Source: CAYWXK01 sp964462515
Lineage (GTDB): Bacteria; Planctomycetota; Phycisphaerae; Sedimentisphaerales; Anaerobacaceae
DNA: 64,000 nt
Assembly (NCBI GenBank): GCA_964462515.1
Contig: CAYWXK010000018.1
Location: 17,548 to 81,547, forward strand
Direction: 5' to 3'
The position numbers and the translations under genes are program-made. The notes beneath the pieces are model-generated. The model was not told the DNA's origin. It did no database searches and was given only the letters and a program-made list of their open reading frames with translations. How positions within the stretch are numbered: the stretch's first letter is position 1; each line of letters opens with the position of its first letter. This document shows positions 34,439 through 43,522 of this stretch, in pieces.

Positions 34439-35455
34439 ATGGCGACAATAACAGAATATATTAAGCAGTTGCTGCGTGGTGAGAGCCTTAGCTTCGTGCA
34501 GGCGGAGGAGCTTCTTGATATTATTTTTGAAGGCCAGGTTCCCGAAGCTCAAATTGCGGCGTTTCTTACGGCAATGCAGTTCAGAAAACCAAGGCCGGAA
34601 GAGCTTGCAGGACTTGCCAGGTCGCTGCGAAAGCACGCCTTGCCTGTAAAGGTTGACGTCGATAATCTGGTTGATACCTGCGGCACAGGTGGAGGAGCCG
34701 TTAAGGGCTGCAACGTCTCCACAGCAGCGGCAATTGTAGCGGCAGGCGCAGGGGTATATGTCGCCAAACACGGTAATCGCGGCATAACCAGCAAATGCGG
34801 CTCGGCTGATGTGCTCGAACAATTAGGTGTTAAAATAGATGCTTCTGCCGACACTGTGGCCGAATGTATCAAACAGGCACATATAGGATTTATGTTTGCA
34901 CCGATGTTTCATCCTGCGATGAAATATGTCCAGCCGATACGCAAAAGCCTCGGTTTTAGGACGGTTTTCAACCTTTTAGGGCCTTTGGCGAATCCGGCTG
35001 GCGTCCAGAGGCAGGTGCTGGGTGTGGCCGAAGAGGATTTGTTGGATATCGTTGCCGAGGCTCTTAAGTTACTTGGCACTCGCTACGCAATGGTCGTTCA
35101 CGGCAGCGGAATGGATGAGATAAGCACGGTGGGTGTTACGAAAATAGTTGAGCTAAAAGACGGCCGAATCACAACTAAAAAGTTAAATCCGCAAGATTTG
35201 GGCGTCCCGCCGGCAAGTATAGACCGGTTGACGGTAACCGACGCCAAAACAAGCGCTGTTGTTCTACGGGACATACTAAGCGGCAAGGAAACCGGGCCTC
35301 GCAGAGACATCATTGTCGTAAATGCTGCGGCTGCGATAATTGTTAGCGGGTTGGCAGATAGTTTTGAATCGGCTATGAAGCTTGCAAACGCTTCAATCAG
35401 TGAAGGCAGGGCGTTAACTTGTCTGGAAAAGCTAATCGAAATCTCGAACAAATAA
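34439..35455 (+). CDS. trpD: Anthranilate phosphoribosyltransferase
   Basis: 338 residues. Family motifs: DTCGTGGGAVKGCNVSTAAA (PRPP loop), KHGNRGITSKCGSADVLEQLG, HPAMKYVQPIRKSLGFRTVFNLLGPLANPA and VHGSGMDEIS. Adds a phosphoribosyl group to anthranilate. Starts 26 bp after trpG. The next tryptophan gene should be trpC; instead an S23 gene and trpF follow. Confidence 0.96.
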   Translation: MATITEYIKQLLRGESLSFVQAEELLDIIFEGQVPEAQIAAFLTAMQFRKPRPEELAGLARSLRKHALPVKVDVDNLVDTCGTGGGAVKGCNVSTAAAIVAAGAGVYVAKHGNRGITSKCGSADVLEQLGVKIDASADTVAECIKQAHIGFMFAPMFHPAMKYVQPIRKSLGFRTVFNLLGPLANPAGVQRQVLGVAEEDLLDIVAEALKLLGTRYAMVVHGSGMDEISTVGVTKIVELKDGRITTKKLNPQDLGVPPASIDRLTVTDAKTSAVVLRDILSGKETGPRRDIIVVNAAAAIIVSGLADSFESAMKLANASISEGRALTCLEKLIEISNK

Positions 35456-35458
35456 TAG

Positions 35459-35480
35459 TAATTGGTGATTGGTGATTAAT
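35459..35480. repeat. Left flank repeat of the S23 cassette
   Basis: A doubled ATTGGTGATT unit beginning four bases after the trpD stop. It matches, inverted, the ACCAATTACCAGTTA-type sequence at 35885-35921 after the S23 gene. Confidence 0.65.
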
Positions 35481-35882
35481 ATGGAGTATGGAACTTTCGA
35501 GGACCTTGAAATTTATAAATCAGCAAGGGAGTATAGGAAAAAGATATATAATTTCGCAAAACAATTGCCTGAATTCGAAAAGTATAATTTAGCGGATCAA
35601 ATGCGGCGAGCAGCAGTTTCCTTAACCAATGGTATTGCTGAAGGACACGGCAGATTTCATTATCAGGAAAACATCCGGTTTTTAAGACAGTCAAGAGGTT
35701 CACTCGAAGAATTAATAGACGATGTTAATACTTGTATAGACGAAGACTATGCTGAGTTAGGCCGGTTAGATAATTTGAAAAAGGAAGGATATGAACTATT
35801 GAAAAAACTAAACGGCTACATCAAGTATTTGCGCAACCGTAAGCAGGCAGTGATTAATGACCCCTGCTCAAACACAACTTGA
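35481..35882 (+). CDS. S23 (23S rRNA intervening-sequence) family four-helix-bundle protein
   Basis: 133 residues from the ATG at 35481. MEYGTFEDLEIYKSAREYRKKIY, YNLADQMRRAAVSLTNGIAEG, and the helix ending LEELIDDVNTCIDEDY are the standard S23/bIVS pattern. Such proteins are four-helix bundles of unsettled role, sometimes in rRNA intervening sequences or with diversity-generating retroelements, and often scattered in genomes. It lies between trpD and trpF, the normal place of trpC, bounded by inverted TTGGTGATTGG-type repeats. The last residues (NDPCSNTT) may be partly repeat-derived. Confidence 0.9.
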   Translation: MEYGTFEDLEIYKSAREYRKKIYNFAKQLPEFEKYNLADQMRRAAVSLTNGIAEGHGRFHYQENIRFLRQSRGSLEELIDDVNTCIDEDYAELGRLDNLKKEGYELLKKLNGYIKYLRNRKQAVINDPCSNTT

Positions 35883-35884
35883 CC

Positions 35885-35921
35885 GTTACCAATTACCAGT
35901 TACTATTTACCAGTTACCAAT
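35885..35921. repeat. Right flank repeat of the S23 cassette
   Basis: Three ACCAATTACC / ACCAGTTAC-type units, the inverse of 35459-35480, lying between the S23 stop and the trpF start. Confidence 0.65.
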
Positions 35922-35928
35922 AACGAAT

Positions 35929-36552
35929 ATGCTAATAGTAAAGGTTAAAATTTGCGGCATTACTAACTATGAGGACGCTACAGCAGCGCTCGATATGGGG
36001 GCGGACATACTGGGCTTTAATTTTTATCCGAAAAGCCCAAGATTTATAACACAGTCGAAGGCAACGAAAATAATAAACAAGCTGCCGGCCTTTATTGATA
36101 TTGCCGGCGTGTTCGTAAATGGACAATTCGATAAAATCCGGGAGACGATAGACCAATGCCAGTTAGACTGGATTCAGCTCCACGGTGATGAAGACCCGCG
36201 GTTCTGCCAGCGGTTTGGGTCTATTAATGTCAAAACTATGAAGGCGCTGCGAGTAAAAAACCAGCAGGACATTAAAAAGGCAGACCTCTTTTTCACAGAT
36301 GCTATTTTATTGGATGCTTTTCATCCTGAAAAATATGGCGGCACGGGCCTAAAGTTCGACTGGAATATCATAGGACATATCGGTAAGCGAGTCTTTCTGG
36401 CTGGTGGTATAAATCCAGATAACGTCGCTGACGCAATTAAGCTGGGAGTTTATGGGATTGATGTTTGCAGCGGCATTGAAGCCAGGCCAGGCAAGAAAGA
36501 CCATAAAAAAATGAAGAAACTATTTGATAACATACGGCACTTGAGAGGTTGA
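35929..36552 (+). CDS. trpF: Phosphoribosylanthranilate isomerase
   Basis: 207 residues from ATG 35929 (MLIVKVKICGITN); the 24 codons before it in the frame are repeat-derived and unlike any TrpF. Motifs KVKICGITNYEDATAA, GADILGFNFYPKSPRFI, LDWIQLHGDE and the phosphate site FLAGGINPDNVADAI, GIDVCSGIEARPGKKD. Isomerises PRA to CdRP. No good ribosome site is visible, perhaps because the original upstream sequence was replaced by the repeat. Confidence 0.95.
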   Translation: MLIVKVKICGITNYEDATAALDMGADILGFNFYPKSPRFITQSKATKIINKLPAFIDIAGVFVNGQFDKIRETIDQCQLDWIQLHGDEDPRFCQRFGSINVKTMKALRVKNQQDIKKADLFFTDAILLDAFHPEKYGGTGLKFDWNIIGHIGKRVFLAGGINPDNVADAIKLGVYGIDVCSGIEARPGKKDHKKMKKLFDNIRHLRG

Positions 36553-36561
36553 AAAACAGTT

Positions 36562-36640
36562 TGGATTCTCGATGCTCGATTCTCGATGCTCGTAAGTAGC
36601 GGGTGTGTTCAACGAGGAACGAGTATCCAGTATCGAGAAA
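36562..36640. repeat. TTCTCGATGCTCGA dispersed repeat between trpF and trpB
   Basis: GGATTCTCGATGCTCGATTC is a directly reiterated ATTCTCGATGCTCG unit, followed by a CGAGGAACGAGTATC-like inverse piece ending just before the trpB ribosome site. Non-coding. Confidence 0.5.
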
Positions 36641-36650
36641 AGAGGAAGAT

Positions 36651-37829
36651 ATGAAATATAAAGGCAGATTCGGAGACTATGGCGGATTCTATGTTCCGGA
36701 AGTTTTGATACCGGTTCTGGAGGAACTGGAAAGCGCATTCTATCGCTTTTACGAGGACGAGCAATTTGTGGCGGAGCTTGCGCAGCTATTGAAGGATTAT
36801 GCAGGCAGGCCAACCCCTCTTTATTATGCAAAAAGATTTAGCGAATATGTTGGGTTTAAGGTTTATCTAAAACGCGAGGACCTCCTGCACGGCGGAGCGC
36901 ATAAGATGAATAACACGCTGGGCCAGGGGCTTTTAGCCAAATATATGGGCAAAACAAAGCTGATTGCGGAAACGGGTGCAGGTCAGCACGGCCTGGCTAC
37001 GGCAATGGTCGGCGCTTTATTTGGGATGGAGACGAAAATCTTTATGGGCGTAACCGACATTGAACGCCAGAGCGTCAACGTTCACAAAATGAGATTATGC
37101 GGCGCCGAAGTGGTAGCAGTGGAAGGGGGGACAGGGACATTGAAGGATGCAATCAACGATGCCCTTCGTTACTGGACTGCCCACGTAACCGATACATTTT
37201 ACCTTTTTGGTTCGGCCTGTGGGCCGCATCCGTATCCTACAATAGTGAAGCATTTTCAAAGCTGCATCGGCAAAGAAACCCGGGAGCAGTGTCTCAAGCA
37301 AATTGGCAGACTGCCGGATATGGTTGTCGCTTGTGTCGGCGGCGGCAGTAATGCAATAGGTATTTTTTCCGGCTTTATAAATGACAAGGACGTCCAGTTG
37401 ATTGGTGTCGAAGCCGGCGGCAGGAGCTTGAGTGATGGCAGGCACGCTGCGACACTCGCAGCGGGGCGTGTGGGAATCCTGCACGGCGCCAAGACGTATT
37501 TATTGCAAAATGAAGAAGGCCAGGTGAGTGACACGGAATCAGTAAGCGCAGGGCTTGATTATCCGGCGGTCGGCCCTGAGCATTGTTTGTTAAAGGACTC
37601 CGGCAGAGCCAAATACGTTGCTATCCAGGACGATGCTGTGCTTGATGCCTTTGAGCTTCTCAGTAAAACCGAGGGGATACTTCCGGCCCTTGAAAGTGCT
37701 CATGCTCTTGCATATCTTGTCAGCCGGAAAGGCAAATTAAGGCTGGACCAAATAGCAGTTGTGAATCTTTCCGGCAGAGGCGATAAGGACGTTGGGATTG
37801 TCGAGAAACGAAGACCCATTAGTAAATGA
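36651..37829 (+). CDS. trpB: Tryptophan synthase beta subunit
   Basis: 392 residues from ATG 36651 with AGAGGAAG; the frame's earlier TTG/GTG codons are in the repeat. Motifs FGDYGGFYVPEVL, PLD-like PTPLYYAKR, the PLP lysine in LLHGGAHKMNNTLGQ, ETGAGQHGLATA, the PLP-phosphate loop CVGGGSNAIG and SGRGDKD. Condenses indole and serine to tryptophan with TrpA. Confidence 0.97.
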   Translation: MKYKGRFGDYGGFYVPEVLIPVLEELESAFYRFYEDEQFVAELAQLLKDYAGRPTPLYYAKRFSEYVGFKVYLKREDLLHGGAHKMNNTLGQGLLAKYMGKTKLIAETGAGQHGLATAMVGALFGMETKIFMGVTDIERQSVNVHKMRLCGAEVVAVEGGTGTLKDAINDALRYWTAHVTDTFYLFGSACGPHPYPTIVKHFQSCIGKETREQCLKQIGRLPDMVVACVGGGSNAIGIFSGFINDKDVQLIGVEAGGRSLSDGRHAATLAAGRVGILHGAKTYLLQNEEGQVSDTESVSAGLDYPAVGPEHCLLKDSGRAKYVAIQDDAVLDAFELLSKTEGILPALESAHALAYLVSRKGKLRLDQIAVVNLSGRGDKDVGIVEKRRPISK

Positions 37830-37859
37830 TTATTGATTATTTAACAGGATGTGCAGAGT

Positions 37860-38672
37860 ATGAAGACGTATCTTGAGGTTTTTTCACAGTTGAGGGCGAA
37901 AGGAAAAGCGGCGCTCATACCATTTTTTGTAATTGGCGACCCGGATTTTGATACGAGTCTTGCGATTGTAAAGACGGCCATCGATTCCGGCGCTGACATT
38001 CTGGAGCTGGGCATACCGTTCTCTGACCCGATAGCAGATGGGCCGACAATCCAGAAGGCGGACGTTCGTGCAATGTCTGGCGGAATGAATGTGCGAAAGG
38101 CACTCGAATTTATCAGGATGGTCAAGAGCTTCAAAGATATTCCAATTGGATTACTTATGTATTACAACCTGATATATCAGTATGGGGTGGAAAAATTCTG
38201 CCGGGATTTTCACCAGGCGGGCGTCAACAGCATTTTGGTTGCCGATTTAAGTATCGATGACGCAGATGAAATTACAGGGCCTGCTATATCGACAGGTCTC
38301 GATACCGTTTTTATGGTTACGCCGAACACGACTCCGGACAGGATGAAGCAGATTGCTGCAAAAACTACAGGCTTTATATATACGGTATCTTTGTTAGGCG
38401 TTACCGGCAGCAGAGAAACACTTTCCGATATGGTTACAGAATTGATTGTCAAGCTCAAGAAGCTCACCAGCGTTCCGGTTTGCGTGGGTTTTGGAATAAG
38501 CACACCACAGCACGCGGCAGCAATTGCAAAGGCAGGAGCGGATGGCGTTATCATCGGCTCAAAAATAGTCGAACTGATTGAGCGTAATTTAGGCAACAGT
38601 GAAAAAATGCTTGCCAATGTTTCAACTTTTGTGCGCGAGGTTAAAGCGGCGATTGAAGATAGGGGTGGCTGA
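37860..38672 (+). CDS. trpA: Tryptophan synthase alpha subunit
   Basis: 270 residues from ATG 37860 (AGGAT upstream; the frame opens at a GTG at 37851). Catalytic glutamate and aspartate in DILELGIPFSDPIADGP, IPFFVIGDPDFD near the N-terminus, GFIYTVSLLGVTGSR and VCVGFGISTPQHA. Cleaves indole-3-glycerol phosphate. That substrate needs TrpC, which is not encoded in this operon. Starts 30 bp after trpB. Confidence 0.96.
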   Translation: MKTYLEVFSQLRAKGKAALIPFFVIGDPDFDTSLAIVKTAIDSGADILELGIPFSDPIADGPTIQKADVRAMSGGMNVRKALEFIRMVKSFKDIPIGLLMYYNLIYQYGVEKFCRDFHQAGVNSILVADLSIDDADEITGPAISTGLDTVFMVTPNTTPDRMKQIAAKTTGFIYTVSLLGVTGSRETLSDMVTELIVKLKKLTSVPVCVGFGISTPQHAAAIAKAGADGVIIGSKIVELIERNLGNSEKMLANVSTFVREVKAAIEDRGG

Positions 38673-38707
38673 ACCCGGATGTGCAAATCTATTAAGGGAG
38701 GCGAATT

Positions 38708-39517
38708 ATGGCAAAAGGAAGAAATTTTCTTTGGCAGCAAGCGATGTCATATCTTGTGCTGGCTCTTCTGTGCATTTTGCCGGCTTGGTCTTGCGGCAAA
38801 AAGGCGGTTAAGTCACAGGCAAAGGATAGTAACATCGTTACAAATTCGATTGGTATGAAGCTTATTCTTATTCCACCTGGCGAATTTATGCGGGGACAAT
38901 CTGAGTATTCGCAAATGGTCAAGGTGAGGATAACCAAGGGCTTTTACATGGGGGCATACGAGGTAACTCAGGCCCAGTGGCTGAAAATGATGTACCGTAA
39001 TCCCAGTCGCTACATAGGTGATAATCTACCGGTTGATAGTGTTAGCTGGGAAGATGCGACAGAATTCTGCCGCAGGTTGAGTCAGTATGAAGGTAAGACG
39101 TATAGACTGCCTACTGAGGCCGAGTGGGAATATGCCTGCAGGGCAGGAATCGCTACTCGTTTTTATTTTGGTGACGGGGGTTCCCAACTCTCTCACTATG
39201 CTTGGTATCATGAAAATAGTGGCAATGAGTCTCACCCTGTAGGTAAAAAGAAGCCCAACGCCTTTGGCTTATATGATATGCTTGGTAATGTCTGGGAGTG
39301 GTGCAGTGACTGGCATACGTGGGATGAGGGTAATTACTCCCAAAGTCCTGTAGATGACCCCAAGGGGCCATCTACCGGCCAATATCGTGTTATTCGCGGC
39401 GGCAGTTGGCACGACGATGCGGGGTGCTACCAAGCATTGGCCCGGGGCGGCAGCGACCCGGACTCTCGCTTCCACTCCAACGGCATCGGCGGGTTTCGTG
39501 TTGTCCAGGACTTTTAG
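38708..39517 (+). CDS. SUMF1/FGE-sulfatase domain lipoprotein
   Basis: 269 residues. Signal with lipobox-like LPAWSC near residue 29. Formylglycine-generating-enzyme fold: NSIGMKLILIPPGEF, EVTQAQWLKMM, PVDSVSWEDATEFCRRLS, RLPTEAEWEYACRAG, DMLGNVWEWCSDWH and GGFRVV. The catalytic cysteine pair of true FGE is not evident at the end, so this is probably a binding or structural SUMF1 protein, common on Planctomycetota surfaces, rather than a sulfatase activator. GGGAGG precedes the ATG. Its stop codon lies in the arm of a palindromic element. Confidence 0.82.
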   Translation: MAKGRNFLWQQAMSYLVLALLCILPAWSCGKKAVKSQAKDSNIVTNSIGMKLILIPPGEFMRGQSEYSQMVKVRITKGFYMGAYEVTQAQWLKMMYRNPSRYIGDNLPVDSVSWEDATEFCRRLSQYEGKTYRLPTEAEWEYACRAGIATRFYFGDGGSQLSHYAWYHENSGNESHPVGKKKPNAFGLYDMLGNVWEWCSDWHTWDEGNYSQSPVDDPKGPSTGQYRVIRGGSWHDDAGCYQALARGGSDPDSRFHSNGIGGFRVVQDF

Positions 39518-39615
39518 CCCGTTAGAGTTTTTTGTTTCTTTAGGATGACATTAGAAAGATTAGGTGACAGAAAAGATTATAGAGCAGACTTTTTCATCAA
39601 GGACTCTAACGGGCT
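39516..39615. mobile_element. 100-bp palindromic element
   Basis: 13-bp perfect terminal inverted repeats AGCCCGTTAGAGT / ACTCTAACGGGCT, the left one overlapping the SUMF1 stop codon. The interior has no coding capacity and I saw no second copy in the window. Confidence 0.55.
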
Positions 39616-39658
39616 GAAATAACCCTTTGCTCTTTTACACTTTAAAGGAGAACATTCT

Positions 39659-40087
39659 ATGGGATATGTGATATTCGAACTGGTCAAACTAATCCTTATA
39701 GTCATCGGTAGCTTAATAGGGGCTTTAATAGGGGCTATATTTTTGCGCGCAGCAGCAAAATGGGTTGCAAAGCTTGAAGTTCCATTTGGAGCTGCTTATT
39801 GTACAGTTTTTCTCTCGACGTTGGCGAATGGTATTCTTGGTTTTGTCCTGGGCATAGCTGTAGGAACTGCGACGCAATCAAAGGAGGCGGTGAATGTTCT
39901 GCAAGTATTTATGGTTCCGGTTGGCTTTGTCATTACAGCCGCGATAATAAGCAGACGTATTAAAGTAACTTTTGGCAGAGCATGTCTCATTAACCTTGTG
40001 ATGCTTGCCCTTGGGATAGTAATAATTGGGGGAGTAGCTGTGGCAATCATATTGGCAATGCATTTATTAAACTATAAGTACCTTTAA
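39659..40087 (+). CDS. Small integral membrane protein
   Basis: 142 residues, four hydrophobic helices (about 8-30, 45-68, 78-95 and 112-136), with glycine-rich packing (IGSLIGALIGAIF). AAAGGAG precedes the ATG. I recognise no family. It resembles the next gene only in being a small membrane protein. Confidence 0.65.
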   Translation: MGYVIFELVKLILIVIGSLIGALIGAIFLRAAAKWVAKLEVPFGAAYCTVFLSTLANGILGFVLGIAVGTATQSKEAVNVLQVFMVPVGFVITAAIISRRIKVTFGRACLINLVMLALGIVIIGGVAVAIILAMHLLNYKYL

Positions 40088-40251
40088 TAAGAAAGGGCCA
40101 ACCAGATGCTACACCGTGTATCTTTGCTGCACGCGGTGAGGTTGCAGAGCAAAGCTTTTAATATGGGTCAGATAGTAATTACGGACACCCATTATTACGG
40201 GTAGAAAAAGGGCAATACTGCAAGTTTTGAGAACCTTTGGAGATAGTGAGT

Positions 40252-40716
40252 ATGGGAAATCTAAAACCAATGAAACCTCCCGTGAGTAATGCCAAGCTCA
40301 TAGGCGAGGTTCTCGCCAGTGTGGTTGCAACGTTCGCTGTTGGTGGCGGACTTGGCTGGACCTTCTTTCTCGCATTTAGCGAATTCGTCCATAGCGATAC
40401 TGTGTTATGGATTGTCTGCCTTGTAAGCGTTTTTGTAATCCCTTCTTGCATTGCGACAATCACGGTCTATCTCATAGGAAGGGTTGGTGACCAAACAGGC
40501 TCTTTTTTGATAACTCTGGGATGGAGCGTCCTTGGGGGGTTTTTGGGGATTGGGATAATTTCGATAACATCTACTTTACCGCCTGATGAGATGAGCTCAT
40601 GGGTATCGAGTGTCCGCTTCGCTCTATCGCTCGCTCCATTTCCCGGAGCTGCTATTGGAGCTGTGATTGGATTCAACTGGGCTCGCAGGTACAAAGAGGG
40701 ACGAGAACCAAAGTGA
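40252..40716 (+). CDS. Small integral membrane protein
   Basis: 154 residues from ATG 40252 (the frame begins at a TTG at 40237). Four predicted helices, including VLASVVATFAVGGGLGWTFFL, TVLWIVCLVSVFVIPS, FLITLGWSVLGGFLGIG and FPGAAIGAVIGFNWA. Ribosome site TTTGGAG at a longish spacing. Unknown function; preceded by a short ATTAATATGGG-type repeat piece near 40160. Confidence 0.6.
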   Translation: MGNLKPMKPPVSNAKLIGEVLASVVATFAVGGGLGWTFFLAFSEFVHSDTVLWIVCLVSVFVIPSCIATITVYLIGRVGDQTGSFLITLGWSVLGGFLGIGIISITSTLPPDEMSSWVSSVRFALSLAPFPGAAIGAVIGFNWARRYKEGREPK

Positions 40717-40845
40717 CGAGAAACAAAAGGCTTACTCTGTTCTTGGATAGCCAAGCGTTTAATATGGTAAATAGTGGATCAAAGGTTTTTTGACAATTAA
40801 ACCCATTTTTCGCGAAAGAACGCAAAGGGAAAAGGAGAGCGTGCA

Positions 40846-42108
40846 ATGAATTCGAGATGCAAGTCTAATAGGAACAGTTACGTTTGCTGCGAGAGTTATG
40901 TCTCGTTGGCCGGTCTTAAAATGCTGTTGTTAACGATGGTATCTGCAAACATTATGATTAGACTGATTGGCTATAAAAATGATGTGCAGGGGGCTAACGA
41001 AGCGCCCGCCGTACCGGCGGCAAAGGCAGAAAGTAAAGATGCCGAAATCATCCGCCGGGCCGTAGCCTTCCAGTTAAAAAAGAAACCTGATGAAGTGACC
41101 GATGAAGATTATAAGAAGATTACAGAATTAAACCTCTTGGCCAATATTTCTGACCTCGAGCCGATAAAAAGGCTTTCCAACCTGAAAAAGCTTGGGATTA
41201 TAGGCTGGAAGGTCAGCGACCTCGAACCGTTAAAGGGACTATCAAACCTTCAAACGCTTTACCTTGACAACATCCCTGCAAGAAACCTCGAACCGTTAAA
41301 GGAACTATCAAACCTTCAAACGCTTTTCATTGAGAACACCCCTGTAAGTAATATCGAACCGCTAAAAGGGCTATCAAACCTGCGATGGCTTAAGCTTTCC
41401 CGAACGCAGGTAAGTAACATCGAACCGCTAAAGGGGCTATCAAACCTTAAAACGCTTCAACTTTGGGACAACCCTGTCAGCAACTTCAAACCGCTAAAGG
41501 GGCTATCAAACCTGCAAGAGCTTAACCTTTCCGGCACCACTGTCAGTGACATCAAAACGCTAAAAGAGCTATCAAACCTGCCATTTCTTTTTCTTTCCGG
41601 CACGCAGGTCAGTGACATCAAACCGCTAAAAGGACTGTCAAAACTGCGATGGCTTGACCTTTCCGGCACCTCTGTCAGTGACATCAAACCGCTAAAAGAA
41701 CTATCAAACCTGCAAACGCTTAACCTTTCCGGCACGAAGGTAAGCAACATCGAACCGCTAAAAGAACTACCAAACCTGGGAGGGCTTGTCCGTTCTGCGC
41801 TAAAAGGACTATCAAACCTGGGAGGGTTTGTTGTTTCCGGCAAGAAGGTAACCAACATCGATCCGCTAAGGGGGTTGTCAAACCTGCAAGAGCTTAACCT
41901 TTCCGGCACCCCTGTCAGTGACATCAAACCGCTAAAGGGGTTATCAAACCTGCGAGGCCTTGAGCTTTCCCGCACACAGGTGGACGATATTGAGCCGCTA
42001 AAAGGACTTTCAAATCTACAATGGCTTGACCTTTCCCGCACGAAGGTGTCGGATGAGCAGGTAGCTGAATTACAAAAGGCCCTGCCGAAGCTGCAGATTG
42101 TTCGATAA
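40846..42108 (+). CDS. Leucine-rich repeat protein
   Basis: 420 residues. N-terminal ~55 residues contain a hydrophobic stretch (GLKMLLLTMVSANIMIRLI), so it is probably exported or anchored although there is no clean lipobox. A short cap module (KDAEIIRRAVAFQLKKKPDE, TDEDYKKITELNLL) precedes about 14 repeats of 22 residues of the form VSNIEPLKGLSNLQxLxLSGT. One repeat near residues 307-325 is damaged (LPNLGGLVRSALKGLSNLGG). It ends with a DEQVAELQKALPKLQI cap. LRRs of this SDS22/internalin-like length are protein-binding solenoids. Closely related to the second half of the LRR protein at 47045. Confidence 0.88.
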   Translation: MNSRCKSNRNSYVCCESYVSLAGLKMLLLTMVSANIMIRLIGYKNDVQGANEAPAVPAAKAESKDAEIIRRAVAFQLKKKPDEVTDEDYKKITELNLLANISDLEPIKRLSNLKKLGIIGWKVSDLEPLKGLSNLQTLYLDNIPARNLEPLKELSNLQTLFIENTPVSNIEPLKGLSNLRWLKLSRTQVSNIEPLKGLSNLKTLQLWDNPVSNFKPLKGLSNLQELNLSGTTVSDIKTLKELSNLPFLFLSGTQVSDIKPLKGLSKLRWLDLSGTSVSDIKPLKELSNLQTLNLSGTKVSNIEPLKELPNLGGLVRSALKGLSNLGGFVVSGKKVTNIDPLRGLSNLQELNLSGTPVSDIKPLKGLSNLRGLELSRTQVDDIEPLKGLSNLQWLDLSRTKVSDEQVAELQKALPKLQIVR

Positions 42109-42134
42109 AGGCCGAGCCACGAGAAACGAGAGAC

Positions 42135-42164
42135 ATGGGAAATGTCAGGTAAAATGAAAGGGCA
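42135..42164. repeat. 30-bp element shared with 47010-47039
   Basis: Identical over 30 bp, beginning ATGGGAAATGTCAGG. The other copy lies just before the second LRR gene. It reads as a tiny open frame (MGNVR and a stop), but I do not propose translation. Confidence 0.75.
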
Positions 42165-42304
42165 TAGGGAAATAATTCTTGTAATTGTTCCAAGAACTTG
42201 ATACTATTACAGACATCGAAAAGTGGAAAATTGTTTCAAAGACTCCTATATCAGGAAATGTTGATTAATTTTTAGGATTATCTCCCATAGAAAGGAGCAT
42301 GATA

Positions 42305-43522
42305 ATGAAACGATACACCAAATATTCATTACTCATCTACTGCCTTTTACTTGTTGGGTTTTTCATTCTTAACGGCTGTCGGAAAAAACCAGCAGAACAA
42401 AAGCCCCCTGAATCCACCGCCAGGAAAGAACTAACTCAGCAGGAAAAAGCAATCTTAAACGACCCCGAAGCCGTTGTTTGCGAATTGAAGGAAGCGAAAA
42501 TCGACTCGCTCAATTTAGAGACTTCGAATCTACCTTATTTCGCCCGAAGGCCTCAGCGTGAGAACAAAAATGTTTACCATGGCAAGCTCACTATTGAACA
42601 AACTGATTTTTTTGTAATACTTCCTACCGACAATGATAGGGAATTTGCATTAATCAATTCCCAAACAAAGAAAAGAGCTATGTGGTGGGGTGCAGACGAG
42701 CTCGGCTCCAGGCACAAAATCAATGGAAAGTTTTATGAATTTGCAGTGATTGGAAACAAGCAGAAATTCGTTGCCAGGCCTTATCGGGGAGATTTGGGAA
42801 TTTTCAGGGCAGGAGCTGGCGATAGAGACATTCAAACTGCCGAGTTTAAGGGCTCTCTGGATTCTAAAGACTCCGCTGTAGCAGTGGGCCCGCTAAAGGA
42901 CGAACGGACCGAACCTGCTAAAGAATGTCTTATTCCCGTGGGTGATTACCGACCGAATCTTCTTTATATGATGTATGACAATCTTCAAATCTGTCTTTCC
43001 TTCAATTATCATTCTGACCTTCAAGGCAAAGATATGGGTGAGCGTGAAAAAGTTTACGGTATCACTGTCCACAAAGATGAACCTTTTGTTTTTGATTTTT
43101 CCAATAAGCCGGCAATTGTCTTTGACCAGCCCAAAAAAGACCAAAACCGATTTGAGGTGGGTAGTGAGATAAAATTTGCAGCAGTTCTCATCGACCCTAA
43201 TATGGATATGATGATTAGAGGGCTGGATGATACTGCAGTTACGGTTAAGAAGGAATATAAGGATTCGGAGGGGAATATAAGCAGTGTTACAGAGGTGAAA
43301 TCCCTTGACCCCAATGTCGTCATTACCAGAGTGGATGGCGAAGTTGTTGCCAAAGGCGTTATGCCTTTTGGCTGAGCAGGCACCTGTGGGTATACGTGGC
43401 GTGTACCGAAAGATTTGACCATAAGTGGCGATGAAGAGACATTTACCGTAACGGTAACATATCAGACGCAGAAATTATATGGAAAGCTCAGCAAGGATAT
43501 GAAGATTTTGATTTATAAATGA
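42305..43522 (+). pseudogene. Lipoprotein of unknown function interrupted by an in-frame TGA
   Basis: Starts at ATG 42305 with AAAGGAG; lipoprotein signal ends FFILNGC. The frame reads to TGA 43373-43375 after KGVMPFG, then continues in the same frame for 48 codons (AGTCGYTWRVPKDLTISGDE and on to SKDMKILIYK) before TGA 43520. The continuation looks like a beta-sandwich end (TFTVTVTYQTQKLYGKL), so the ancestral protein was ~405 residues, and here either it is truncated or the TGA is read through. The middle (FARRPQRENKNVYHGKLTI and others) matches no family I know. Next to the LRR genes. Confidence 0.6.

Noticed and set aside
43373..43375. Selenocysteine at the in-frame TGA
   Set aside because: The context (MPFG then AGTCGYTW) is not a redox motif, no SECIS-like hairpin or Sec genes are visible, and TGA serves as an ordinary stop elsewhere in the window.
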